Assembly: GCA_020853575.1 (NCBI GenBank) | Contig: JADYYP010000020.1 | Coordinates: forward strand, 62,001 to 126,000 | DNA: 64,000 bases | Source of the DNA: Planctomycetota bacterium | GTDB taxonomy: Bacteria > Planctomycetota > UBA1135 > GCA-002686595 | Reading direction: 5' to 3' | Part shown: positions 8,645-16,809 of the stretch, piece after piece | How the letters are laid out: each line of letters opens with the position of its first letter | Position numbering within the stretch: position 1 is the first letter of the stretch | Notes under the pieces: generated by a model | Told to the model about the DNA's origin: nothing | Database searches by the model: none | What the model saw: only the letters and a program-made list of their open reading frames with translations | Translations under genes and position numbers: made by a program

Positions 8645-10906
8645 TCACGGCAGCTGCAGGACCGCGCCGGAACGCACGGCGCTCTCGGGGATCTCGAGGG
8701 CGCCGTGCGCGCTCCCAAGTCTCCACTGCGCATGCCCGACGGGCTGCCCCTGACCATTGGGCAGATCCGTCGCGTACGGCACGCGCAAACGCGCACGACC
8801 GAGCGCATCGACGGCAGTTCGATCGCTCCACACCAGGCGGCGGCGCGCATCGCGGAACTCGAGCTCGAGCGCCAGCTCGAAACTCTCCCCCGCAACTCCT
8901 CGCGCCTCGACCAGCGCACCCGCCACGCGCTCCCAGACCCAGGCTGCGGGCGCGAAGTCGTGCGGACCGCGCAGACGTCGCTCGGGGCTCTGGAACGGCG
9001 CGACCCACACGCAGCGCAGGCGCTCCAACGGCCGCGAGCCCGGAGCCAGCGGACCGAAAACGGTGCCGTCGAACATGGCGCGCGCGCCGAGAGTCAGGAA
9101 CCACGCCGGCTGCACACTCCCGCCGTGCTCGGAGCCGACGGAGACATAGCGCTCGCGCTGGGATCCGTCGAGCGCGTCGAGCTGGGTGTTCAGCGAATTG
9201 GGCAGGTCGCAATCGACCAGCACGAAACGCGCGTGTCGAGCGGCGAGCAGGGCGTCGAGCTCCGCGAAATCCTCGAGCAGGAAGAAGCGCTGGGAGTCGC
9301 GGAAAGCCTCGATGCCGACATACGAGCCGAAGTTGGTTCCGACGCTCGCACGCCCCGCGACGCGCTCGATCAGGTGACCGTGCGACCACTCGGCCATCAC
9401 GCTCTCCCCCGCCTCCAGCGCTGGAACCTGTGCCAGCCACTCGCACGCGAGCCGCGCACCGAGCACTCCAGGTCGTTCGAAGCGCGCCGCGTCCGCACCC
9501 GCTTCGAGACGCCGCGCGGTCAGTGCCATGGTTGGCCAAGCCGCGACGAGCACGACCGCCACGCCGACGACCGGCGCGAGGTCGCGCTTCCAGCGCAGTC
9601 GCGCGCAGAGCGCCTCCGCGAGGCGCGCGAAACCCCAGCCGATCACCACGGCCAGCGGCAGCGCCAGCGCCTCGGCGAAGCGCGCTTGCCGCGCGGCTTG
9701 GGCGGCGAGCAACGGGAACGCCACGACCCACGGCACCAGCCGCAGATCGCCGCGGCGCGCGGCCCACAACAGCGCTCCCCAGGCGAAAGGAACCGCGAGC
9801 ACCAGGAAGCCGAGCGCCTCGAACACGTCGTCGCCGGCGCCAGCTCCGATCAGCGGCCGCGACTCACCGACGCGTGCCATGAACGAGTCGACGCGGCTGA
9901 CCCACTCGAATCCCTCGCGCACGCCGCGCGCCGGGCCGGCGTCCGAGAGCGCGATCCACGCCCCGCTCGCGACGACCAGCAGGGCCACCAGCCACGGCCA
10001 GGCGCGGGACGCCCGCGAATGCTCGCGCAACACGAGCAACGGGACGAACACGCACGCGCCGAGAGCGAGATACGCCGGGTGGAACCAGGACAGATTGACG
10101 ACGATCCACGGCTGGTCGAGCTTCCATGGACTGCTCGAGACCGCGGGCAGGACAGCCGCGAGCGCCGCGAGGTGAAAGGAGATTCCGAGCAGCGCCGTCC
10201 CGGGGAGCGCGCGACGCGAATGCAGCACGAGCAGCACGGCCAGGGCCAACTGCACCTCGACCACGTACATCAGCGACGCCACCCAAGCGCCCAAGGCGAG
10301 CCCGGCGAGCGTGCCTGATGCGAGTCCAAGTGCCAGCGCGCGCGCGCGGCTCGCGAGAGCGCGCTCCTCGAAGGCGCAGGACATCGTGAACAGCAGCGCC
10401 CCCGCGAGCAGCGAGACGAAGGCGTGGTGATCGCCATTGCCGAGCTTGCCGTAGGCGATCGATGCGCCGCAGGTCGCGTGCATCACGCCGGCGACCCACG
10501 CGGCCCCATTGCCCGCGAGCCGCCGCGCCGCGAGCGCCGCCAACACGCTCCCCGCGACACTGAACACGCAGGCGAGACTGGCGACGGCGGGTTCGAGCCA
10601 AGCTCCGCGGTCCGCGCTCGGAGCGAAGGGCGCGACGAGAGCCGTCGCGAGCGCGGCGTAGTACGGCGGCCACGGAATGCGCGCACCGTGGGGCGCGTTC
10701 ATGCGCTCGTCGAACTCCGCCGGCGGCAAGCCCTGGTCGAGCGCGCGCTCCACGCGCCGGATCTGATACTGCGTGTCCGGATCGGTGGTGATCCATCCCG
10801 CGCGACCGACGAGCTCGACGCGGCGGTGCTGCGCGACGCGCGTGAAGCACGCGATGCACGCGACGACCAACACCAGCAGCCCGAGGATCACTCGATCGCG
10901 CGTCAT
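8645..10906 (-). CDS. STT3/AglB-like oligosaccharyltransferase (GT66-like) membrane protein
   Basis: 753 aa from ATG 10906 (a GTG lies directly before it). About eleven hydrophobic helices are followed by a soluble domain of about 280 residues, the STT3/PglB/AglB architecture. Catalytic signatures of GT66 can be recognised: TTDPDTQYQ near 43 (first acidic motif), GNGDHHAF near 158 (second acidic motif, as in AglB), VGESRPL near 348 (SVSE/TIXE-like Glu in the external loop), and MAEWSHGHLIE near 507 in the place of WWDYG. GT66 enzymes move a glycan from a lipid carrier to Asn of exported proteins. Each motif is degenerate compared with PglB, so the acceptor may differ. The overall match is good but made by eye. 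Confidence 0.68.
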   Translation of the reverse strand: MTRDRVILGLLVLVVACIACFTRVAQHRRVELVGRAGWITTDPDTQYQIRRVERALDQGLPPAEFDERMNAPHGARIPWPPYYAALATALVAPFAPSADRGAWLEPAVASLACVFSVAGSVLAALAARRLAGNGAAWVAGVMHATCGASIAYGKLGNGDHHAFVSLLAGALLFTMSCAFEERALASRARALALGLASGTLAGLALGAWVASLMYVVEVQLALAVLLVLHSRRALPGTALLGISFHLAALAAVLPAVSSSPWKLDQPWIVVNLSWFHPAYLALGACVFVPLLVLREHSRASRAWPWLVALLVVASGAWIALSDAGPARGVREGFEWVSRVDSFMARVGESRPLIGAGAGDDVFEALGFLVLAVPFAWGALLWAARRGDLRLVPWVVAFPLLAAQAARQARFAEALALPLAVVIGWGFARLAEALCARLRWKRDLAPVVGVAVVLVAAWPTMALTARRLEAGADAARFERPGVLGARLACEWLAQVPALEAGESVMAEWSHGHLIERVAGRASVGTNFGSYVGIEAFRDSQRFFLLEDFAELDALLAARHARFVLVDCDLPNSLNTQLDALDGSQRERYVSVGSEHGGSVQPAWFLTLGARAMFDGTVFGPLAPGSRPLERLRCVWVAPFQSPERRLRGPHDFAPAAWVWERVAGALVEARGVAGESFELALELEFRDARRRLVWSDRTAVDALGRARLRVPYATDLPNGQGQPVGHAQWRLGSAHGALEIPESAVRSGAVLQLP

Positions 10907-11058
10907 CACGGTCCCGCGCCGCTAGCGCGGGCTCCGCGCGTGCACTGGGGTGCGCCGGAGCACCGCTGAGCTACCTGTCGTTTCGAGCCTCGCCACGCTG
11001 CGATTCTAGGTTCGTGCGGGCGCCGGGCCAGTGTCTTCGAGCGTGCGCGCGCGACGGC

Positions 11059-11952
11059 TCAGAAGAGTCCCGCCAACAAGCTCTCGAGGATCGACTGGAA
11101 CGGCGTGCGCTCGATCTGGCGGCGCGCCATGAGCGGTCCCGCGGCGTCGTACTCGAGCTGCGAGCGCCGTTCCCGCGCCTTGCGCTCCTCCTCGCGCAAG
11201 CGCTCGATCTGGCGCTCGCGCGCGCGGTCCATTCCACCGCCGCGAATGAACGTGAGCACGCGCTCGAGCTCGTGCGCGTCGAGCCACACGCCATGGGAGC
11301 GGCACACGTCGATGATCACGCCGCTGCTCGAGGCGAAGTTCTTGCGCATCATCAATTGCCGGCAAGAGAGGCACGGGATGTACCCCTGGACGGCGCCCGC
11401 CGAACCGGCGGCGCCCGCGACCGGCAACGGACCTCGCGCCAGCGCGCCCTCGGGAATGCCCTCGGCCTCCTTGCGCTCGCACAGCCGGATGAAGGCCTCC
11501 GCGTCGAGCCACAATCCTGCGCAGTGCGAGCACTCGACAATGCTCGTGTGCCCCAACATGCGCTGGCGCAACTCGCCCTTGCAGCGTGGACAGCTCGTTC
11601 CGTCGGCGAGCGCGAACAGCGCCTGGGGAGCGATCGCCACGCCACACTCCATGCAGAAGCGCGCGTCACTCGCCAAGCGCGCGAAGCACGCCGGGCAAAC
11701 ACACGACAGCCGCAGCTCCTCGAGCGTGATCTCCGCCGAGCAATACTCGCAGCGCTGCGCGCCGGCAGCCAAGTTCCCGCCGCAATGGGTGCATTTCAGC
11801 GCGCGCGGGGCGTGGGGCTCGTGCAGCGCGACCGCGAAGCGCTTGCCGCACTCGCAGCGCACCGCGCGGCCCGCCTCCAGGTGCGTGACGTCGTACTGCC
11901 GGCCGCAGCCCGCGCACAGGTTCAGGATCCTCGTCGGAAGCGGGTCCACCAT
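11059..11952 (-). CDS. Multi-zinc-ribbon protein with two zf-TFIIB domains
   Basis: 297 aa, ATG 11952, two bases after the BrkB gene stop. It is built of successive zinc knuckles: CAGCG...CECG (about 12-35), CTHCGG...CEYC (about 50-68), CVCPACF...CMECG (about 80-105), then two zf-TFIIB units, CPRCKGEL...CSHCAGLWLDAEAF (about 117-148) and CLSCRQLMMRK...CRSHGVWLDAHELE (about 190-225). The last 70 residues are highly charged and helical, with MDRARERQIERLREEERK. zf-TFIIB proteins are widespread and poorly characterised, and a role in nucleic-acid or protein binding is only a guess. The coupling to BrkB suggests one transcript. Confidence 0.8.
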   Translation of the reverse strand: MVDPLPTRILNLCAGCGRQYDVTHLEAGRAVRCECGKRFAVALHEPHAPRALKCTHCGGNLAAGAQRCEYCSAEITLEELRLSCVCPACFARLASDARFCMECGVAIAPQALFALADGTSCPRCKGELRQRMLGHTSIVECSHCAGLWLDAEAFIRLCERKEAEGIPEGALARGPLPVAGAAGSAGAVQGYIPCLSCRQLMMRKNFASSSGVIIDVCRSHGVWLDAHELERVLTFIRGGGMDRARERQIERLREEERKARERRSQLEYDAAGPLMARRQIERTPFQSILESLLAGLF

Positions 11953-11954
11953 GG

Positions 11955-13436
11955 TCAGGGAGCCTGCGGACTGGTGCGCGCCGACGTGATGCCGCTCTCG
12001 CGCGCCGTCAAGCGTCGCGCATCCTCGACCCACTCCCGCATCGAGCGGTTGTGCACCGAAGTGCGCGCCTCTTCGTCGAGCTTCTTCATGGCGCGATCGA
12101 CCGCGCGGTCCAGCTCGTCCTGCGCGACGACCTCGCCGTCGACGCCCTCGCCACGCAGCACCTCGAGCACGTCGACGACCGCGATGCGCCCCGGGTCGCG
12201 CGCCGGCATGTAGCCGGGTCCTGCGCCCGCGCCGAGCTCGACTTGGGCCACGAGGCCGCCACGCACGAGGTCCTGCAACAGTTCGTCGATCTCGCGCGGT
12301 GAAACGCCCAGCCCCGCGGCGATCGAGGCGGCCGTGCGCGGCCGCTCCCCGTCCAAGAACGCCGCGCAAATCCGCGTCAGCGCGCGCAGCGCGAGGTGCT
12401 CGCGAAAGGCGTGTGCGTGGTGCTCGTAGGAGGCGAAGCCGTGGTACTCGCGCTCGTTCTCGTGCGCGAATGCGAGCTCCGCGCCGAACAGCACGATCAG
12501 CCACGAGAGCTGCACCCACACCAGGAAGATCGGGAAGGCTGCGAAGCCGGCGTAGATCGCGTTGTAGTTGGCGACACCGACCTGAAATGCGATGTGCACG
12601 ACCAGTGCGACCTGCCATGCCAGCCCGGCCACCAGCCCACCGAGCGCCGCGGACGACAACCGCGTGCGACGATTGGGCATCACCAAATACAGGATCGTGA
12701 ACGCTCCCCACCCGATCAGGATCGGTGCGAGCTTGATCAAGCCGCGCAGTGCGAATCCGAGCGACAGGCGATTCTCGACGAAATCGACCACGCCCGCGTT
12801 CTGAGCCGCCGTCGTGACCCCGATCGCGATCACCAGGAAGATCGGCGTGACGATCACGATCGTCAGATAGTCGGAGAGCTGGCGCACCCACGACCGCGAC
12901 TTGCGCACGCCCCAGATCTCGTTGAACGAGGCCTCGACCGACGACAGCAGACGCAGCGCCGCGAGCAGCAGCACTCCCAGCCCGATCGCGCCCAGTCCCT
13001 GGACATTGGTGCGATCGACCAGGTTGAGCACGTGATCGAAACCGTCGCGCAGCTGCGCTCCTCCGGCGGCTCCCGTGGAGCGGCCGAACAGCTCGTCCAA
13101 GTAGGGATCGATGCGGTTGCGCCGCAGGTCCTCGTAGAACCCCAGGCCCTTCAAGATCGCGAACGAGAAGGCCAGCAGCGGAACGAGCGAGAGCACCGTC
13201 GTGTAGGTCAAGGCCGAGGCGCGGATCACGCACCGATCGCCGGCGAAGCTGCGCACGGTGAGGAACGCGATGCGGCACACGCGGAAGAACGCGCGCTTCA
13301 TCGGCCCCATGCGCTCGACTTCCGCGCGCCAGATGTCGCGCGACACGAAACGCCACAGTCGACCGAGCGGCGTGTCGGCGATCAGAGTGCTCGTGGCGAG
13401 CTGCTCGACGATCCAACGCTTGGCGGGGGCATTCAT
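11955..13436 (-). CDS. YihY/BrkB-family inner-membrane protein
   Basis: 493 aa. Residues about 60-330 contain six membrane helices with family signatures such as IRASALTYTTVLSLVPLLAFSF near 68 and PNRRTRLSSAALGGLVAGLAW near 235. LPIFLVWVQLSWLIVLFGAEL-type sequence (seen here as FPIFLVWVQLSWLIVLFGAE) near 290 is diagnostic. The C-terminal part (about 345-493) is soluble with a winged-helix-like stretch (AASIAAGLGVSPREIDELLQ) and a charged end. The YihY/BrkB family was once thought to be RNase BN, and its true function is unresolved. The C-terminal extension is longer than in E. coli YihY (290 aa). The downstream zinc-ribbon gene begins 2 nt away. Confidence 0.9.
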   Translation of the reverse strand: MNAPAKRWIVEQLATSTLIADTPLGRLWRFVSRDIWRAEVERMGPMKRAFFRVCRIAFLTVRSFAGDRCVIRASALTYTTVLSLVPLLAFSFAILKGLGFYEDLRRNRIDPYLDELFGRSTGAAGGAQLRDGFDHVLNLVDRTNVQGLGAIGLGVLLLAALRLLSSVEASFNEIWGVRKSRSWVRQLSDYLTIVIVTPIFLVIAIGVTTAAQNAGVVDFVENRLSLGFALRGLIKLAPILIGWGAFTILYLVMPNRRTRLSSAALGGLVAGLAWQVALVVHIAFQVGVANYNAIYAGFAAFPIFLVWVQLSWLIVLFGAELAFAHENEREYHGFASYEHHAHAFREHLALRALTRICAAFLDGERPRTAASIAAGLGVSPREIDELLQDLVRGGLVAQVELGAGAGPGYMPARDPGRIAVVDVLEVLRGEGVDGEVVAQDELDRAVDRAMKKLDEEARTSVHNRSMREWVEDARRLTARESGITSARTSPQAP

Positions 13437-13530
13437 GGCGACTTCAGACTACGACAGATCGGCTCGCGGAGGCGAGCAGGATGAGCAGCTGGCGACGCGC
13501 GGTCGAGATCGCGGGCACGCTGGCGCACGC

Positions 13531-14730
13531 TCACTTCTCGCGTGGCGCCAAGACGTAGGCCGTGCCTCCGCGGGCCATCCACACGCGCTCGAGCTCGGAC
13601 AATTTGTAGGTCGCGACCCCGCTGGCCGCGTCCGGAGCCGCGGGATCGCACACCAGCGCACCGCCTGCGCCATCGAGACCGGCGAGGACCAGCAGGTGGC
13701 CTTCGGTCGCGGGGTAGGGAGCGCCCGAAAGCTCGCCCACGCCCGCCGCGATCGAGATCACCAGCGGTTGGCGTGCCGCGAGCCGCGACTCGACCTCGCT
13801 CCAACTCGCGAAGCGCGCGACGTACCCCGGCAGGCCGAAGCTGTAGGCGCTCTGAACGGCCCGCGGCCAGTTGCCGAAGATGTCGTGCGTGGAATCGAAG
13901 CAGCGCTGGGCGACCTGGGTCGTCGGGATCTCGACGCCGTGGAACGCCATCACCATCGCGAGTGAGGTCGGCGAGCAGATGCGCGGCGCCAATTCGGCTT
14001 TCTCCGCCTTTTGGCTGCGAAACGGAACGGCGAGGCGCTCGCGCGCCGCACGCGGAGAGCCCGCGGAGATCGAACCGTCTCCGCGGCGACTGAAGCACAA
14101 CGCAACGCGCCGCAAGCGCACGATTTGGGGTACCTCCGGATTGGCGACGTGCGTGCGCACGCGGTACTGCGCGCGGGTCCAGCGCGTGTCCGACTTGAAG
14201 TAGTCGACGACGAGCTCGCCTCCAGGAACCTTGACCGTCCTGGGCGCCGTGAAGTCGACACGCGGTCCACCGGGATCGGCGCGGCGCAGGTAGAGCGTGG
14301 GCGGCAGCGCTTGCCCCCAGTCGCCGACGTACATCCACGGCGTCCATGGCGCGCTCGCGTCCTCGCGCACGCGCAACTCGAAGCACATGCCAGCGCCGGC
14401 CGGAACGTGCACGTTCCAGGACGCGACCAGTTCCTGGAAGCCTTGCTCGACGACCAACTCGCGCGACTCGTAGAAACCGTCGAGCCACTCTGGTGCGCGC
14501 GACTCCGGGTTGCTGTCCCAGTAGGCGTCGATCTGCTCCGGCCCGCCGTGCACGTGGCCGGCGGTGAGCGCAACCGGTGCCTCGGCGTTGAGCTCCGAGC
14601 GATAGGCGGACGCCATCCCATCGGCGTAGAAGTCCTCGAACGACTCGTGCACGACGAGCTCGTGTTGCCAGCCCTTCGGGGCTAGCTCCGCCTGAATCAC
14701 CGCCAACGCGCCGAAGAGTGTCGCCAACAT
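13531..14730 (-). CDS. Exported C39-family (papain-like) cysteine peptidase
   Basis: 399 aa from ATG 14730 (MLATLFGALAVIQAELAPKG, a signal peptide). The frame is open further upstream, but that part has no signal or homology. Residues about 60-235 look like a beta-sandwich (FYESRELVVEQGFQELVASW and related strands). Residues about 245-399 are a peptidase_C39_2 domain with catalytic Cys in RICSPTSLAMVM near 251, the His in ATEGHLLVLAGLDG near 343, and a following Asp in VCDPAAPDA. It lies 113 bp downstream of the TPR gene on the same strand. The substrate is unknown. Family members process or bind peptides outside the cytoplasm. Confidence 0.82.
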   Translation of the reverse strand: MLATLFGALAVIQAELAPKGWQHELVVHESFEDFYADGMASAYRSELNAEAPVALTAGHVHGGPEQIDAYWDSNPESRAPEWLDGFYESRELVVEQGFQELVASWNVHVPAGAGMCFELRVREDASAPWTPWMYVGDWGQALPPTLYLRRADPGGPRVDFTAPRTVKVPGGELVVDYFKSDTRWTRAQYRVRTHVANPEVPQIVRLRRVALCFSRRGDGSISAGSPRAARERLAVPFRSQKAEKAELAPRICSPTSLAMVMAFHGVEIPTTQVAQRCFDSTHDIFGNWPRAVQSAYSFGLPGYVARFASWSEVESRLAARQPLVISIAAGVGELSGAPYPATEGHLLVLAGLDGAGGALVCDPAAPDAASGVATYKLSELERVWMARGGTAYVLAPREK

Positions 14731-14843
14731 GGTCGTTTCCTGGTCTCCGCTCGAACGCGTGCACGCCGCGACGGCGCGACGACACGAGTGGGTGCACGGC
14801 GAGTGTACGCGTCGCTCGCGCCCGCGCGCGACGGGCAAGCGCA

Positions 14844-15386
14844 CTACTCGCGCGCGCGGCCGAGCTCCGCCAAGAGCGCGGTCGCCGACGGATCGCCGGG
14901 AAAGCGCAGGAGCAGCGCGCGCGCGAGCTCGGCGGCCTCCTCGCGCGCGCCCCGCTGACGCGCGGCATTCGCGGCTCCGAAAGCCCACACCGAGCGCGAG
15001 GGATCGAGCTCGTCGGCTCTCGCGTAGCACACCTGGGCCTCGCCCCACGCCCTTCGACCGTCGAAGAACAGCGCCAAGCGTCCGAGCGCCATGGCATCGT
15101 CCGCGCGTGCGCAAACCGCGCCGATCAAGCGCTCGAACTCGGCCCGGGAGGGCTCGTCGTAGAGCGCGAGGTCAGCGGGCGCGGGTGGCACGAACGGCCG
15201 CGGCCGATTCCAGTTCCACAGCGCGGCGCCGCAGACGATCAGAGCCAGTCCCGATGCGATCAGCCACTTCGCCTTGGAGCGCTGCGCCGCCTGCGGATCC
15301 CACACGATCGGGCCACCGTGACCGTGGCCGGCATGTCCCGCGTGGTCGTGGTCGCCCGCGCGCTCGCCCTGCGTCGGCTGCTTCAC
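14844..15386 (-). CDS. Single-pass membrane TPR protein with His-rich N-terminus
   Basis: 180 aa, GTG start one base after the moaB stop. Residues 12-25 are His/Gly-rich (DHDHAGHAGHGHGG), which could bind metal. One membrane helix follows at about 40-58 (WLIASGLALIVCGAALWNW). The rest, about 75-180, is a small TPR-like helical domain (RAWGEAQVCYARADELDPS). No enzymatic motif is visible. Position in the BtpA/MoaB operon is the only hint of function. Confidence 0.72.
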   Translation of the reverse strand: MKQPTQGERAGDHDHAGHAGHGHGGPIVWDPQAAQRSKAKWLIASGLALIVCGAALWNWNRPRPFVPPAPADLALYDEPSRAEFERLIGAVCARADDAMALGRLALFFDGRRAWGEAQVCYARADELDPSRSVWAFGAANAARQRGAREEAAELARALLLRFPGDPSATALLAELGRARE

Positions 15387-15387
15387 G

Positions 15388-15906
15388 CTAGCCGTCCCGT
15401 CGGGGTCCGCGCGCCTGTGCGACCAAGTGCCCCGCCTCGCGCAGGACGATCTCTTCCAGCGCGAGCTTCAGCGCTCGGGGCGAGCCCGGAAGGGCCAGTA
15501 CGACCTTGCGCGACAGCAATCCGCCGATCGCGCGCGAGAGCAGCGTCGCGGCGCCGATCTCGCGGAAGCTCAGCCAGCGGAACAGCTCGCCGAAGCCCGG
15601 GATTTCCGAGTCGAACAGCGCTCGCAGCGTGTCGAAGGTCACGTCGCGCGGTGCCAAGCCGGTGCCACCAGTCGTGAGCACCAGATCGACGTCCTCGCGG
15701 GCCACGGCGCGGCGCACGGCGGACTCGATCTCGCTGCGCTCGTCCCTGACGATCTCGCGCAGTGTCACCACGTGCCCGGCGCTCGCCAGTCCATCCGCGA
15801 GGAACGGCCCGCCGCGATCGGTCGCAGCGTCGCGCGTGTCGCTGATCGTGATCACGGCGAAGCGCAGCGCCTTGGGTGCGTCCTGGCGGTGCTCCTCGAG
15901 CCCCAT
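15388..15906 (-). CDS. moaB: MoaB/Mog-family molybdopterin adenylyltransferase
   Basis: 172 aa, ATG 15906. Family fold of MoaB/MogA/MoeA, which bind molybdopterin and adenylylate it during molybdenum cofactor synthesis. Motifs are AVITISDTRDAATDRGGPFL near 16, the molybdopterin-binding LTTGGTGLAPRDVTFDTL near 80, and VVLALPGSPRALKLALEEI near 135. The start overlaps the upstream BtpA stop by one base (TGATG), indicating translational coupling. No other cofactor-synthesis gene lies in the window, so whether it serves Mo-cofactor synthesis or another role is inferred only from the family. Confidence 0.9.
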   Translation of the reverse strand: MGLEEHRQDAPKALRFAVITISDTRDAATDRGGPFLADGLASAGHVVTLREIVRDERSEIESAVRRAVAREDVDLVLTTGGTGLAPRDVTFDTLRALFDSEIPGFGELFRWLSFREIGAATLLSRAIGGLLSRKVVLALPGSPRALKLALEEIVLREAGHLVAQARGPRRDG

Positions 15907-16709
15907 CAGCGCTGCTCCGCGGCGTCGAAAATCGAGCGCAGCTCGCGCACTCGTCGCGCCTCGACCGGCTCCAGCACCGCTCCGTTGCGCTTGAGCGCGG
16001 TGCCGACGATCGCGCCACTGGCGTCCGCCAACAGCCGGCTGGCGTTTGCCGCGTCGAGCCCCGAGCCGATCAACAACGGCGCGTGGGGCGCCGCGCGGCG
16101 CACCGTCGCCACGAGCGCTGCGTCCGGTGCCGCCCCCGTGGCGCTGCCGCTGACGATCAGCGCATCGGCGAGCCCTCTGTGGAGCGTGTCGAGCGCGGCC
16201 GCTTCGAGCGAACCGCCACCGAGCGGCACGGCGTGCTTGACGTGCACGTCGCACAGCAGCGCGGCATCCGGACACAGCCGCTGGCGCTCGCGCAACGTCG
16301 CCGCGGCGTCGCCCTCGATCAGACCCTGGTCCGTCACCGCCGCGCCGGTGTGCACGTTGACGCGGATGAAGCAGGCGCCTGTGGCCGCGCACAATCCGAG
16401 CGCCGCACGCGCGTCGTTGCGCAGCACGTTGACGCCGACCGGAGCTCCTCCGGCGACCTCGAGCACGGCCTCGAGCGCGAGCGCGATGCTCGCGATGGTC
16501 TCCGGCGGCACGGTGCGCGCGAAAAAGGGCACGTCGCCGAAATTCTCGACGATCAAGGCATCGCAACCACCCTCGAGGAGCGCGCGCGCGTCCTCCACTG
16601 CTCGGCGCGCGATCGAGCGCCGATCCCCGTGGAAGCGCGGCGCGCCGGGCGTCGCCGGGAGGTGCACGACACCGATCAGGAGCTTCTTCGAGCCCAGGAG
16701 CTTGAGCAT
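15906..16709 (-). CDS. BtpA/SgcQ-family TIM-barrel protein
   Basis: 267 aa from ATG 16709 (MLKLLGSKKLLIGVVHLPATPG). The family includes BtpA, needed for photosystem I stability in cyanobacteria, and SgcQ of unknown sugar metabolism. The signatures are GVVHLPATPGAPRF near 13, DALIVENFGDVPFF near 50, VGVNVLRNDARAAL near 95, FIRVNVHTGAAVTDQGLIEG near 118 and LIGSGLDAANASRLL near 218. The enzymatic activity of the family is unknown. It is the first gene of the BtpA, MoaB, TPR operon with 1-nt overlaps or gaps. Confidence 0.85.
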   Translation of the reverse strand: MLKLLGSKKLLIGVVHLPATPGAPRFHGDRRSIARRAVEDARALLEGGCDALIVENFGDVPFFARTVPPETIASIALALEAVLEVAGGAPVGVNVLRNDARAALGLCAATGACFIRVNVHTGAAVTDQGLIEGDAAATLRERQRLCPDAALLCDVHVKHAVPLGGGSLEAAALDTLHRGLADALIVSGSATGAAPDAALVATVRRAAPHAPLLIGSGLDAANASRLLADASGAIVGTALKRNGAVLEPVEARRVRELRSIFDAAEQR

Positions 16710-16809
16710 GACCGCTCCAAGGTACTCACCGAGCGGCCCGCGTTCACGCGCGCGCACCCAGACTGCCGCCCGCGTGTCGCTCGGACGACCTGCACGCCGC
16801 TGGCGCGAC

